DNA of 64,000 nucleotides from Longicatena caecimuris. Lineage in GTDB: Bacteria > Bacillota_I > Bacilli_A > Erysipelotrichales > Erysipelotrichaceae. The notes beneath the pieces were generated by a model. It ran no database searches and had not been told where the DNA came from. It saw nothing but the letters and a program-made list of their open reading frames with translations. Location: the NCBI RefSeq assembly GCF_004341945.1, contig NZ_SMBP01000002.1:124001-188000 (forward strand), written 5' to 3'. The position numbers and the translations under genes are program-made. Every line of letters begins with the position of its first letter. Within the stretch, counting starts at the first letter, position 1. Positions 26,857 through 35,511 of this stretch are shown piece after piece.

Positions 26857-27177
26857 ATGGAAAAAGAAGAAATACTTGCCAAAAGCCGCATAGAGCAGCA
26901 AGGTAAGGATGAAAGAGAGCTTTATATTTTACGTAACGCAAGTAACATTGCTGTTTATACTGGTTTTGTAGCTTGCTTTATAATTAGTATCCTAGAACTT
27001 TTGTTTATGGGAAGTTTAAGCTTTAGCAACTGGGCCGTATATTGTGCTATGATGGCTGGCTTGTTTTATGTAAAATACATGGCTTTGCATCTACGCCATG
27101 AAGGTATTGCTTTCTTTGTTTATAGCGTGCTGACACTTCTTTTCACAGCTATTTATGTCTATAGGATCATTCTATGA
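26857..27177 (+). CDS. Small DUF6442-like membrane protein, copy 2
   Basis: 106 residues, paralogous to the gene before it: KEEILAKSRIEQQ then KDERELYIL at the N-terminus and about three to four hydrophobic segments. Probably arose by tandem duplication, since motif order and spacing match. Function unknown. It lies between copy 1 and the XRE regulator. Confidence 0.75.
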   Translation: MEKEEILAKSRIEQQGKDERELYILRNASNIAVYTGFVACFIISILELLFMGSLSFSNWAVYCAMMAGLFYVKYMALHLRHEGIAFFVYSVLTLLFTAIYVYRIIL

Positions 27178-27227
27178 TCAATCTTGATAAGAATGGTATC
27201 TAAGCATCGTATAGAAAGGATGACAAT

Positions 27228-27437
27228 ATGAAAGAACAGCTGATATTAAGAAATCATATAAAAGATGTACGTAGTGAAAAGAAGCTATCACAAAGTCAAT
27301 TGGCGGAACTGGTGGGTGTTTCACGCAATACGATCAGCTCCATTGAAACCGGTCAGTTTAATCCCACAGCGAAACTGGCTTTGATTTTATGTATCGCATT
27401 AGATAAAAAATTTGAAGAGCTTTTCTATTTTGAATAA
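27228..27437 (+). CDS. Small XRE-family transcriptional regulator
   Basis: 69 residues, almost entirely one helix-turn-helix domain: KLSQSQLAELVGVSRNTIS then ETGQFNPTAKLALILC. It resembles short Xre/YozG-type repressors paired with small membrane proteins. AAAGGATG lies just before the ATG. It is the last gene of the operon and probably binds the CCAAGT palindromes at its promoter. Confidence 0.85.
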   Translation: MKEQLILRNHIKDVRSEKKLSQSQLAELVGVSRNTISSIETGQFNPTAKLALILCIALDKKFEELFYFE

Positions 27438-27463
27438 ACCTATTTTCAAATTCATAATAACGA

Positions 27464-27516
27464 AAAAGATTCTATCCGCGTATCCATCACTGATTTGCTC
27501 TAGAATCTTTTCTTTT
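27464..27516 (+). terminator. Terminator of the XRE operon
   Basis: Long-loop hairpin: AAAAGATTCTA (27464-27474) pairs with TAGAATCTTTT (27501-27511), followed by CTTTTAT. Confidence 0.6.
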
Positions 27517-27602
27517 ATCTATGCATTACTTATGTTTTTCATACTGTGTCTGATAGTTCTTTTGCCATAAGATGCATACTTTTGCTATGCTGGTATGCTT
27601 TA

Positions 27603-28295
27603 TTACAGTAATTGTCCTTCACTTGTAATAATCATCACATCACATGGCACGATCTTCCCACTATTTGTGATTGCCTTAGTGACTGCATGCTCTAACCCTT
27701 TACAACAAGGCACCTGCATACGAACAACACTAATTTTACGGATATCATTGCGTTTGATGATTTCCGTTAATTTCTCGCTATAATCTACCACATCTAATTT
27801 AGGACAACCAATCAAGGTGGTTTTTCCATGCATAAACCTATTATGGAAGTTACCATAAGCATATGCCGTACAATCAGCCGCAATCAATAATTCTGCTCCA
27901 TCATAATATGGTGCTTGCAATGGTACTAGCTGTATCTGTAACGGCCATTGACGAAGCTGTGAAGAAGGTCCGCTAAGCTCTGTTGATGGTTTGGGTTGAG
28001 ATAGTTGTATAGAAGCACTTCCTGGACAAGCACAAGTACCCTGTGCTTGCTGTTTGCGTTTTGCCATATGTTCTTTTACAGCCACTTCATCATAGGCTGC
28101 CGCTTCTCGTTCCACAAAATGAATGGCATCTTGCGGACATACCGGCAAACAATCACCCAAACCATCACAATAATCATCACGCAATAATTTTGCCTTTCCA
28201 TTCACCATGCCGATGGCACCCTCATGACATGCTTGAGCACATAACCCACAGCCATCACAACGTTCTTCCTCTATCTGTATAATTTTTCGCAACAT
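27603..28295 (-). CDS. Two-cluster 4Fe-4S ferredoxin-like protein with a cysteine-rich C-terminal domain
   Basis: 230 residues. The N-terminus carries two cluster motifs: CDGCGLCAQAC and, after DDYCDGLGDC, CLPVCP. After a Gln/Ser/Pro linker (about 90-115) comes a C-terminal domain with cysteines in ADC, IGCPKLD and VPCCKG. The ATG at 28295 has GGAGG 8 nt upstream. Similar ferredoxins sit beside Crp/Fnr regulators and hybrid-cluster protein genes in clostridia, suggesting redox or nitrosative stress, but no hcp is seen here. Divergent from the Crp gene with a shared palindrome. Confidence 0.8.
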   Translation of the reverse strand: MLRKIIQIEEERCDGCGLCAQACHEGAIGMVNGKAKLLRDDYCDGLGDCLPVCPQDAIHFVEREAAAYDEVAVKEHMAKRKQQAQGTCACPGSASIQLSQPKPSTELSGPSSQLRQWPLQIQLVPLQAPYYDGAELLIAADCTAYAYGNFHNRFMHGKTTLIGCPKLDVVDYSEKLTEIIKRNDIRKISVVRMQVPCCKGLEHAVTKAITNSGKIVPCDVMIITSEGQLL

Positions 28296-28312
28296 ACGAA
28301 ATTCCTCCTTTA

Positions 28313-28371
28313 TTGACATCACAATGGCAGTATACTACAATACAAATAGAAAGTATGTTGTTAAAACAACA
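28313..28371 (+). promoter_or_regulatory. Crp-gene promoter and palindromic operator
   Basis: TTGACA (28313-28318), a 17-nt spacer, TACAAT (28336-28341), then a 16-bp palindrome TGTTGTT-AA-AACAACA (28356-28371) in the leader just before the ribosome site. It lies upstream of the divergent ferredoxin gene, so one site could repress the regulator and control the ferredoxin. Confidence 0.65.
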
Positions 28372-28383
28372 AAAGGTGAAAAT

Positions 28384-29040
28384 ATGAAGGTTTCTTTCCT
28401 ATTAGAAACAGCATTGTTTCAAGGCATTGCTCCACAAGAATTAGAAACATTGCTGCCACGTCTTCGCATGCATAAAGAGCAATTCTCAAAAGGAGCAATC
28501 ATTTACCATGCCGGTGAAAGGATACGCGAACTGGGAATTGTTGTATCTGGCCGTATCCAAATAGAAACCTATGATTTATGGGGCAATCGCAGTGTCTTAG
28601 ATAGTATTGGTCCAAAAACCATTTTTGCGGAAACTTATGCCTGTCTGCCAGATGAAGTAATGTTGGTAACCGTGAGTGCCAGTGAAGATAGTGAGGTTTA
28701 TTTTCTGGATGCCCACGCTATGATCAAGGCTGCTTCTACTCACCCTGCTTTAATTCAAAATCTGTTAACATTGACAGCACAAAAAAATCTTAATCTATCG
28801 CGTAGAATTTTCCATACCTCTGCTAAAACAATACGAGCGCGCTTACAATCCTATCTATCCTTTGAGGCAACTCGACAACACAGCAATGATTTTTATCTTC
28901 CTTTTAACCGCCAACAGCTGGCTGATTATTTAAGCGTTGATCGCAGTGCTTTATCAAATGAATTATCAAAGATGCAAAAGGAAGGCTACTTACGCATCCA
29001 TAAAAACCATGTGATATTTTCTAAAACTAAAACACGTTAA
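28384..29040 (+). CDS. Crp/Fnr-family transcriptional regulator
   Basis: 218 residues. N-terminal cyclic-nucleotide-like beta-roll (GAIIYHAGERIRELGIVVSG) and C-terminal winged helix with the recognition region RQQLADYLSVDRSALSNEL. No N-terminal cysteine cluster as in Fnr, so the sensed signal is unclear. The ATG at 28384 follows AAAGGTG; the frame extends 60 nt upstream over the promoter spacer. Divergent from the ferredoxin-like gene. Confidence 0.88.
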   Translation: MKVSFLLETALFQGIAPQELETLLPRLRMHKEQFSKGAIIYHAGERIRELGIVVSGRIQIETYDLWGNRSVLDSIGPKTIFAETYACLPDEVMLVTVSASEDSEVYFLDAHAMIKAASTHPALIQNLLTLTAQKNLNLSRRIFHTSAKTIRARLQSYLSFEATRQHSNDFYLPFNRQQLADYLSVDRSALSNELSKMQKEGYLRIHKNHVIFSKTKTR

Positions 29041-29086
29041 AAGTATACACTTGGTTACCTTGTACAAATCCTTGCATAGTTTACAT

Positions 29087-29147
29087 AAAAAAAGACGGTT
29101 ATGGCAATAAGAGCGCATCGTTGCTCATATCCCATTTCCGCTTTTTT
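29087..29147. terminator. Bidirectional terminator between crp-like gene and nnr
   Basis: A long imperfect hairpin: an A-rich arm containing GACGG, ATGG and GAGC (29093-29114) pairs with GCTC, CCAT and CCG (29123-29140), with A-run on one side and T-run on the other. It can serve both converging genes. Confidence 0.65.
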
Positions 29148-29194
29148 ATATTGCTAAGATCGCTGTTTTATGCTGACTGCAGAAATTTGCGATG

Positions 29195-30727
29195 TTATTC
29201 TTCTTCTCGTAAGATCTGATAGGTTTCTGACAAAGAAGCAATTAAATCATTTGGCAATATACTGTTTGCGTCTTCATCCTGAAGTAATAAATCAGCAGTT
29301 AAGGCATGTACATAGACAGCACAGGCAGCACTTGTTAAAGCATCTTTGCTTTGTCCAAACAGACCGGCTAAGATACCACACAATACATCACCACTGCCCC
29401 CTTTTGCTAAAGCATGATTACCGGCAAGATTCAAATACATCTGCTGGCTATTGGCAATGATTGTATGTGCATCCTTTAAAGCAACCGTCGAAAAAGGATA
29501 TTTACGTAAAAATTCCTTTAATACGGCGATAGGATCCTGTTGAATATCTTTGATACTATGTCCACTGAGATAGCTCATTTCTTTTACATGTGGTGTTAAG
29601 ATTGTCGGATATGGACGTTGCAAAGCCGCGGTAATCTTCCCTGTTTCATATAAAGCATCGCCATCTAAAATACATGGGCGATCACTTTCTAACACGGTTC
29701 TTACAAGCTCTTTGCCTGCTTCATTGCGTCCCATGCCATTTCCTATGATGATCATATCATATTGCGATAGAATGCGTTTTAAGGCAGTAATGGCATCATG
29801 GGCAAAGAAACCATCTTCACTGGCTGCCCCAATGATCATACTTTCTTCCAATTTACTGGCCAATAATAAGGTAATACAATCCGGTACAAATAAAGTAAGT
29901 GTTCCAATTCCACTGCGCAAAGCAGCTTTTGCCGCCATGGTGACTGCACCATGCATCTCCTTGCTGCCACCAATCATTAACGCTTTTCCATAAGTACCCT
30001 TATGCGAATGAGAAGAACGCTGCGGCAATAACGTTTTTACAAGATCGTCTTCTAAGACAAGCAGTCCCTCTGCCATTTGCTCGATGGCTTTCGGCATCTG
30101 AATAGATAAAGGAATGATCTTTCCACTATAGGCACTGCCCGGATATAAAATTTGCCCCAATTTATAGCTTTCAAACGTCAAGGTGATATCTGCTTGTATT
30201 GCACATCCCATAATTTGTCCGCTATTTCCATGAATACCACTGGCGATATCGATACTGATAACCATTTTATCAGCCAAGTTAATCTGAAGAATCAAGCGAT
30301 CATAAAAACCTGATATCGTTCTTGATAAGCCTGTTCCAAATAAAGCATCTACAATAATATCCGCATCCTGTATGAGTTGTTCGATATCCTTTCGTTCCTC
30401 ACTATGTGAGCATGGAATCTGATAACTATTTGCTACCTTAGCAAAAACGGCCTCATCCAAAGACATATGCCCATAATCCACACAACAATGTAATTGTACA
30501 TGCGTATAACCTTCCTGTACCAATAAACGCGCTAACGCAAAACCATCGCCGCCATTATTTCCTGGACCACAAACGATCAAAACATGTTTGCTTTTTTCTA
30601 TATGTGCTAAAAAGTAGCCACATACCGCCATCGCCGCATGTTCCATTAAGACGGTTGATGGAATTCCATAAGTGTGAATTGCTGTTTCATCCATCTTTCG
30701 CATTGTCTCTACGGTAACTGCCTTCAT
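29195..30727 (-). CDS. nnr: Bifunctional NAD(P)H-hydrate epimerase / ADP-dependent NAD(P)HX dehydratase
   Basis: Repairs hydrated NADH/NADPH. Residues 1-210 are the YjeF N-terminal epimerase (VLMEHAAMAV, CGPGNNGGDGFALAR). Residues 225-505 are the ribokinase-like dehydratase (KGTYGKALMIGGSKEMHGA, TPHVKEMSYL, NHALAKGGSGDVL). 510 residues matches the fused bacterial form. Monocistronic. Confidence 0.94.
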   Translation of the reverse strand: MKAVTVETMRKMDETAIHTYGIPSTVLMEHAAMAVCGYFLAHIEKSKHVLIVCGPGNNGGDGFALARLLVQEGYTHVQLHCCVDYGHMSLDEAVFAKVANSYQIPCSHSEERKDIEQLIQDADIIVDALFGTGLSRTISGFYDRLILQINLADKMVISIDIASGIHGNSGQIMGCAIQADITLTFESYKLGQILYPGSAYSGKIIPLSIQMPKAIEQMAEGLLVLEDDLVKTLLPQRSSHSHKGTYGKALMIGGSKEMHGAVTMAAKAALRSGIGTLTLFVPDCITLLLASKLEESMIIGAASEDGFFAHDAITALKRILSQYDMIIIGNGMGRNEAGKELVRTVLESDRPCILDGDALYETGKITAALQRPYPTILTPHVKEMSYLSGHSIKDIQQDPIAVLKEFLRKYPFSTVALKDAHTIIANSQQMYLNLAGNHALAKGGSGDVLCGILAGLFGQSKDALTSAACAVYVHALTADLLLQDEDANSILPNDLIASLSETYQILREEE

Positions 30728-30855
30728 AGTACCACTTCCTTTACTTATATTATAACGGATTCCGCTATGAAACGCTTTCTTTTCTTACGAAAAACATAAT
30801 CTTTTTCCTGAAATCAGTGCTTGTGAATTTTTTCTCATTTTTCATTTAGTAATTC

Positions 30856-30884
30856 TTGTGGTGTTTTCCGGTTTGCGTTATAAT
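30856..30884 (+). promoter_or_regulatory. Promoter of coaBC-coaX
   Basis: TTGTGG (30856-30861), a 17-nt spacer, perfect TATAAT (30879-30884), about 44 nt before the coaBC start. Confidence 0.7.
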
Positions 30885-30934
30885 GATTAAGACTTAAATG
30901 AAAATAAATAGTTACATCCTGAAGAGGTGCGTTT

Positions 30935-32143
30935 ATGAAAAAAACGATTGTATTGGGGGTCACTGGCGGCATTGCGGCATTTAAGGCAGCCCAGTTGACA
31001 AGCAATTTCATTAAAAAGGGGTATGATGTAGAAGTCATCATGACAAAGAATGCAACAGAATTTATTACCCCTCTCACTTTTGAATCTCTGACAAAACACA
31101 ATGTGATGGTGTCTACGTTTGAAAAAGTAGCCGATCGCAGTGTCAAACATATTTCCATCGCACAGCGTGCAGATATCTTTGTAATCGTTCCGGCGACGGC
31201 AAATGTCATTGCGAAGATAGCACATGGCATTGCCGATGATATGCTGACGACAACCTTTCTGGCTGCCAGCTGTAAGAAGGTCATCTGCCCGGCAATGAAT
31301 ACCGGTATGTATGAAAATCCTATCACCCAGAAAAACTTAGACCTATGTCGTTCTTATGGCTATGAAATCTTTGAACCAGCGAGCGGTTTTCTGGCATGCG
31401 GTGATATCGGTAAAGGAAAATTAGAAGATATTACCATCATTGAAGAACGTGTAGAACAGCTATTGATGGAAGAACAATTACTAACAGGAAAACATGTTTT
31501 AGTTACGGCTGGTCCAACGCAGGAAGCTTTGGATCCGGTACGCTATTTAACCAATCATTCCACTGGCAAAATGGGCTATGAAATAGCTCGTGCCGCAAAA
31601 GATATGGGAGCAGAGGTCACCTTGATCAGCGGTCCTACTTCCTTAGCTGTTCCTGCAGGTGTGAAACGTATTTCCATCACCTCAGCTGCCGAGATGTTTC
31701 AAGCGGTCAAGCAGGAATATGAAACGCAGGACTTCATCATTAAAGCTGCTGCTGTCGGAGATTATCGTCCCGAAGCCATCGCACAGGATAAAATAAAAAA
31801 AGCTGGGGATGTCTTGGAAGTTCGTTTCGTAAAAAACGAAGATATCCTTGCTTATGTAGGCGAGCATAAAAAAGCTCAACAAGTGCTATGCGGCTTTGCC
31901 ATGGAAACACAAAATCTCATCGAAAATGCGACCATCAAGCTGAAAAAGAAGAATTGTGATATGATCGTTGCGAACAATCTTCGTGTGGAAGGTGCCGGTT
32001 TTGCCGGTGATACAAATGTCGCAACACTGATTCATCAAGATCATATGGAAACATTAGATAAAATGAGCAAGTATGAATTAGGGAAAAAGATCCTGCAGAT
32101 TCTTTTAGAAAAACAAAAGCAGAAAGGACAAGCCTCATGTTAA
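30935..32143 (+). CDS. coaBC: Bifunctional phosphopantothenoylcysteine decarboxylase / phosphopantothenate-cysteine ligase
   Basis: Two successive steps of CoA synthesis. The N-terminal flavoprotein decarboxylase (1-180) has VTGGIAAFKAAQL, a PATANVIAKIAHG stretch and PAMNTGMYENP. The C-terminal ligase has TAGPTQEALDPVRYLTNHSTGKMG and the AAAVGDYRP substrate loop. 402 residues. GAGGTG precedes the ATG. It overlaps coaX by 7 nt. CoA supplies acetyl-CoA and the ACP prosthetic group for the fatty acid operon. Confidence 0.95.
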   Translation: MKKTIVLGVTGGIAAFKAAQLTSNFIKKGYDVEVIMTKNATEFITPLTFESLTKHNVMVSTFEKVADRSVKHISIAQRADIFVIVPATANVIAKIAHGIADDMLTTTFLAASCKKVICPAMNTGMYENPITQKNLDLCRSYGYEIFEPASGFLACGDIGKGKLEDITIIEERVEQLLMEEQLLTGKHVLVTAGPTQEALDPVRYLTNHSTGKMGYEIARAAKDMGAEVTLISGPTSLAVPAGVKRISITSAAEMFQAVKQEYETQDFIIKAAAVGDYRPEAIAQDKIKKAGDVLEVRFVKNEDILAYVGEHKKAQQVLCGFAMETQNLIENATIKLKKKNCDMIVANNLRVEGAGFAGDTNVATLIHQDHMETLDKMSKYELGKKILQILLEKQKQKGQASC

Positions 32144-32934
32144 TTGTTATTGATATTGGTAATACGAATATTACTATTGGAATTTATAAAGATGATAAAT
32201 TGATTGGCAATTATCGTCTGACTACCAAAATGAAACGTACCAGTGATGAATATGGATTTATGATCTTAAACTTCCTCTCTGCTTCCAAAGCCAGTGCCGA
32301 TGATATCAAGGATGTTATCATTTCCAGCGTCGTACCTAAGATCATGCATTCTTTCTTGAATGGTATTCGCAAGTATATGCATAAAGAACCGATCGTTGTT
32401 GGTCCTGGCATCCGTACCGGCATTTCGGTCAAGGCAGAAAACCCTAAAGCGGTTGGCGCTGATCGTATCGTTGATGCAGCCGGTGCTTATTATGAATATG
32501 GAGGGCCTTGTCTAGTCGTCGACTTTGGCACAGCTACAACCTATGATTATGTCGATGCAAATGGCAATTTTGAATTTGGTGTCATTGCTTTAGGCATTGA
32601 AACAAGCGCACAGGCGATGTGGACACAGGCTGCTAAGCTTCCGGAAATTGAAATTAAAAAACCGAAGACGATCTTAAACAAGACTACTACCACTAGCATG
32701 CAGGCCGGTTTGGTTTATGGTTATATCGGACAAAGTGAGTATATCATCAAACAGTTTAAAAAAGAGCTGGGTGTGGATATGAAGGTCATTGCGACAGGTG
32801 GTTTAGGAAAGATTATCTATAAAAATACGGATGAAATTGATATTTATGACCGTGATCTGACGTTTAAAGGCTTAAAGCATATTTATGAGAAGTATACCAA
32901 TGAAAAGAAACGTTTAGAAACAAAAGTAGGTTGA
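32137..32934 (+). CDS. coaX: Type III pantothenate kinase
   Basis: First step of CoA synthesis. ASKHA-fold kinase with the N-terminal phosphate loop DIGNTNITIGIY, GPGIRTGISVK, the GADRIVDAAGAY substrate motif, and DFGTATTYDYVD. 265 residues, normal. It follows coaBC with overlapping ends, so two CoA enzymes are co-translated. A terminator begins at its stop codon. Confidence 0.95.
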   Translation: MLIVIDIGNTNITIGIYKDDKLIGNYRLTTKMKRTSDEYGFMILNFLSASKASADDIKDVIISSVVPKIMHSFLNGIRKYMHKEPIVVGPGIRTGISVKAENPKAVGADRIVDAAGAYYEYGGPCLVVDFGTATTYDYVDANGNFEFGVIALGIETSAQAMWTQAAKLPEIEIKKPKTILNKTTTTSMQAGLVYGYIGQSEYIIKQFKKELGVDMKVIATGGLGKIIYKNTDEIDIYDRDLTFKGLKHIYEKYTNEKKRLETKVG

Positions 32935-32958
32935 GATGTGCAATTCTCAACCTTTTTT
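32928..32958 (+). terminator. Terminator after coaX
   Basis: Perfect 9-bp stem AGGTTGAGA (32928-32936) / TCTCAACCT (32945-32953) followed by a T-run. The stem includes the stop codon. Confidence 0.85.
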
Positions 32959-32977
32959 ATGTCCTATTTTAATGAAT

Positions 32978-34270
32978 TTAATGTCGTTTACGATAACATT
33001 TTTCGACCATTCGGATAGCTCCATCTTCTTTCTTTTTATCAACTTCGACATAATGAACAGCTGTATTTGATTTTACAAAGCGCTTATCAGACATCTGTAA
33101 AAGACGAGAATCTTCTTCAGAAATAACATATAGTGTAGTAAAAGCTTTTTTCAGCATTACTTCACTGATTATACGATCTTTACATGCTGTTGCACTATAT
33201 ATTTCCAAAATGGCATATGCATGATGTTCTTCATCATTCTTATAAATCATGCGAATGGAAGGATCTTGCAAGGCAAGCAGCTGCTCATAGAGAAGTGACA
33301 GCTTTTCCTTTTTTTCCATTACCAATATCATCAAGGCATTTTTCATATCTTTCACATCCTGACAGATGTAGTTTTTATAAGGCGTCTTTCGCATACGATG
33401 ATAATACTCTTCTTCTACGGCATGATGCAGATCTTGGTAATAGACATGTAAGATCTGATGGATTACCGTATGAATAAAACAATTGATCTTTGCGTCTTGA
33501 AAGATGGTCAACAGACGTTTCATGCTTGCCTCATTTATGTACTGGCAATGTTGATACTCTTGTTTTTTTATATCGTAACAACAGGCACCATTCATAGCAA
33601 TTAACGGTAACTGCAATGGAATATCCTTGAGTTCTGATAAAACATCCACCGGACTTTGCTCACTCATGATAGCAATATTGGCATGTCGTTCCAGCAACTG
33701 TTTCATTTTTACTTTGGTATATGCGCTGAGTTGTCCTTCTTCATTATATAAACCATGTTCTAAACTAACAACAAATAAGCTGGTATCATGATGATGGTTA
33801 GGTAAATGCACACCGTTGATGAATAAGGCAACGAAAATACCGATTAATGTATCAATCATACGATTTATGGCAAATAGATAAGGATTTACATCCATTGCAT
33901 GGGATACGGTTATACTCATAAATACGACACAAGAAATATAAGAAGCGCTTTTCATATTTAACAATACGCTTAGATAGATGACAACGATGATCGTTACAGA
34001 AATGATGATATATTGAATCAGCATATAGTCCTGAGAAATAAAGCTTTGTTCAAATAATAATACCGCCATGCCGATAAAACCGCCTAAAAAAGTTCCTTTG
34101 ATACGGTTAAAAGCGACACGTTTACTATTTGTAACATCTTGTTGAATGCATAATACCGCAGCGATACAGGAATAAAACACGATGCCTTCCTGCCCACGCA
34201 GCAAATAAATGACAAAGCATAAAAACACCGCAAGACTGGATTTTAAGATACGTCTTCCAATTCTTGGCAT
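32978..34270 (-). CDS. FUSC/aromatic-acid-exporter-like membrane protein fused to a degenerate HAD domain
   Basis: Residues 1-155 hold four to six membrane segments and the FUSC pattern (FYSCIAAVLCIQQD, RIKGTFLGGFIG). Residues 165-425 follow the layout of Cof-type HAD hydrolases: FVVSLEHGLYNEEG in place of DxDGTL, NIAIMSEQSPVDV as motif II, LPLIAMNGA as cap entry, and VISEEDSRLLQMSD in place of GDxxND. The nucleophile and metal aspartates are replaced (S169, E171, and SEEDSR), so the domain should be catalytically dead and may bind a ligand. What it transports is unknown. Confidence 0.75.
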   Translation of the reverse strand: MPRIGRRILKSSLAVFLCFVIYLLRGQEGIVFYSCIAAVLCIQQDVTNSKRVAFNRIKGTFLGGFIGMAVLLFEQSFISQDYMLIQYIIISVTIIVVIYLSVLLNMKSASYISCVVFMSITVSHAMDVNPYLFAINRMIDTLIGIFVALFINGVHLPNHHHDTSLFVVSLEHGLYNEEGQLSAYTKVKMKQLLERHANIAIMSEQSPVDVLSELKDIPLQLPLIAMNGACCYDIKKQEYQHCQYINEASMKRLLTIFQDAKINCFIHTVIHQILHVYYQDLHHAVEEEYYHRMRKTPYKNYICQDVKDMKNALMILVMEKKEKLSLLYEQLLALQDPSIRMIYKNDEEHHAYAILEIYSATACKDRIISEVMLKKAFTTLYVISEEDSRLLQMSDKRFVKSNTAVHYVEVDKKKEDGAIRMVEKCYRKRH

Positions 34271-34319
34271 CCAATCCCTCCAATCTTCCTTATTATAAGC
34301 AGTTTGCTAGTAATTGTAA

Positions 34320-34343
34320 AGAAAAACGAGGCCTATGCCTCGT
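34320..34343 (-). terminator. Terminator after manA
   Basis: Stem ACGAGG (34326-34331) / CCTCGT (34338-34343) followed by TTTTTC on the minus strand, overlapping the manA stop codon. Confidence 0.7.
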
Positions 34344-35286
34344 CCTTCTCATTGCGATAACTTGCTAAAAACAAATCCATCGCTCCTTTGAATTCTAACA
34401 TGCCCATACCATGAGGCACTAGAATGGTTTCTCCTTGACGTATAGGTACGCCCTGAATGCTGCCTTCGCCTTTCACACAGGTATAAAAGGCGAAACGATC
34501 ATGTTTAAAGCTTCCTTGTGCTTCCACTTGTAAGCGCAGCAGAGTATATAGACCGGGTTCATCCCAATAGCGCGTCACATGAATTCCTCTTTCATAGGCA
34601 CTTGGATAGACGACAAATGTTGTGGAGGTGTCAGGTATATTCACATTATCATAAACCGCTTTAGGTTGAATATCACGTTTTTTTCCGGTTGCAGGATCAA
34701 TGCGATCATAATCATATAAACGTAAGGTACAATCTGCATTGCGTGAAATATTGTAAGTCAAGACTCCTTTGCCAATGGCATGTAAGGTACCGCTTGGAAT
34801 ATCAATAAACCCATCCTTTACTGCCTTTAAGTATTTTAATAAATGCACAAAATCATTTGCTTCTGTCATTTGCATAAATTCTTCTTTGGTTTTCGCATGA
34901 TGACCGAATTGGATTTCTCCATCTTCTGTAGTATCTAAGATGACCCAAGCCTCTGGTTTTCCACGGCCGCCATTATAGTGTTTCGCAAAAGCATCGTCAG
35001 GATGAATCTGGACTGAAAGTTTATCCATAGGATCCAAGATGTTTACTCGAATCGGTAATTCAGCAGTTTCACATTGAAACCAATCCGGTTTTTGTTCATA
35101 CAACTGAGATAAGGTCATCTGCAGTTCTTCCACCATACAATCTGCATGGTTCTTTAATGCGACAACATTGTACACCTCTCCAAGTGGCGCAATCGTTGTT
35201 TCATAATGAAATTCCTCCCGTAAACGCTTGCCGCCTCCCCACATACGCGTCTCATAAAAGGGGGATATCTTCACAATCTTTTTCAT
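34333..35286 (-). CDS. manA: Mannose-6-phosphate isomerase, class I
   Basis: Zinc enzyme interconverting mannose-6-phosphate and fructose-6-phosphate. Starts with SPFYETRMWGG; the zinc site appears in VQIHPDD and GRGKPEAW; DIPSGTLHAIGKGVLTYN and ISRNADCTLRLYDYDR follow. 317 residues matches the short Firmicute form. AAGGAG lies 7 nt before the ATG. No mannose transporter is adjacent, so its role (mannose use or GDP-mannose supply) is open. Confidence 0.94.
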   Translation of the reverse strand: MKKIVKISPFYETRMWGGGKRLREEFHYETTIAPLGEVYNVVALKNHADCMVEELQMTLSQLYEQKPDWFQCETAELPIRVNILDPMDKLSVQIHPDDAFAKHYNGGRGKPEAWVILDTTEDGEIQFGHHAKTKEEFMQMTEANDFVHLLKYLKAVKDGFIDIPSGTLHAIGKGVLTYNISRNADCTLRLYDYDRIDPATGKKRDIQPKAVYDNVNIPDTSTTFVVYPSAYERGIHVTRYWDEPGLYTLLRLQVEAQGSFKHDRFAFYTCVKGEGSIQGVPIRQGETILVPHGMGMLEFKGAMDLFLASYRNEKDEA

Positions 35287-35475
35287 ACTATATCTCCTTA
35301 CTTATCCATCGAATAAAGTTTTTTTACAAAAGTATCTTAGCATACTTTCTGTGCTTCCTCTAGCATGCACGTCAAATTACATTAATACCAAGCAACAAAT
35401 ATTGGCATTTGATTATTTCTATCATAAAAACACAAACGGGATACTTTCTTATCCTTTCACCCATTCTGTACATTA

Positions 35476-35504
35476 TGAAAAAGATGCCCCTAAAAGAGCA
35501 TCTT
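35476..35504 (-). terminator. Terminator after the P-type ATPase gene
   Basis: Stem AGATGC / GCATCT (35481-35503) with a loop of about 11 nt, followed by TTTTTC on the minus strand. Confidence 0.65.
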
Positions 35505-35511
35505 TCATACA

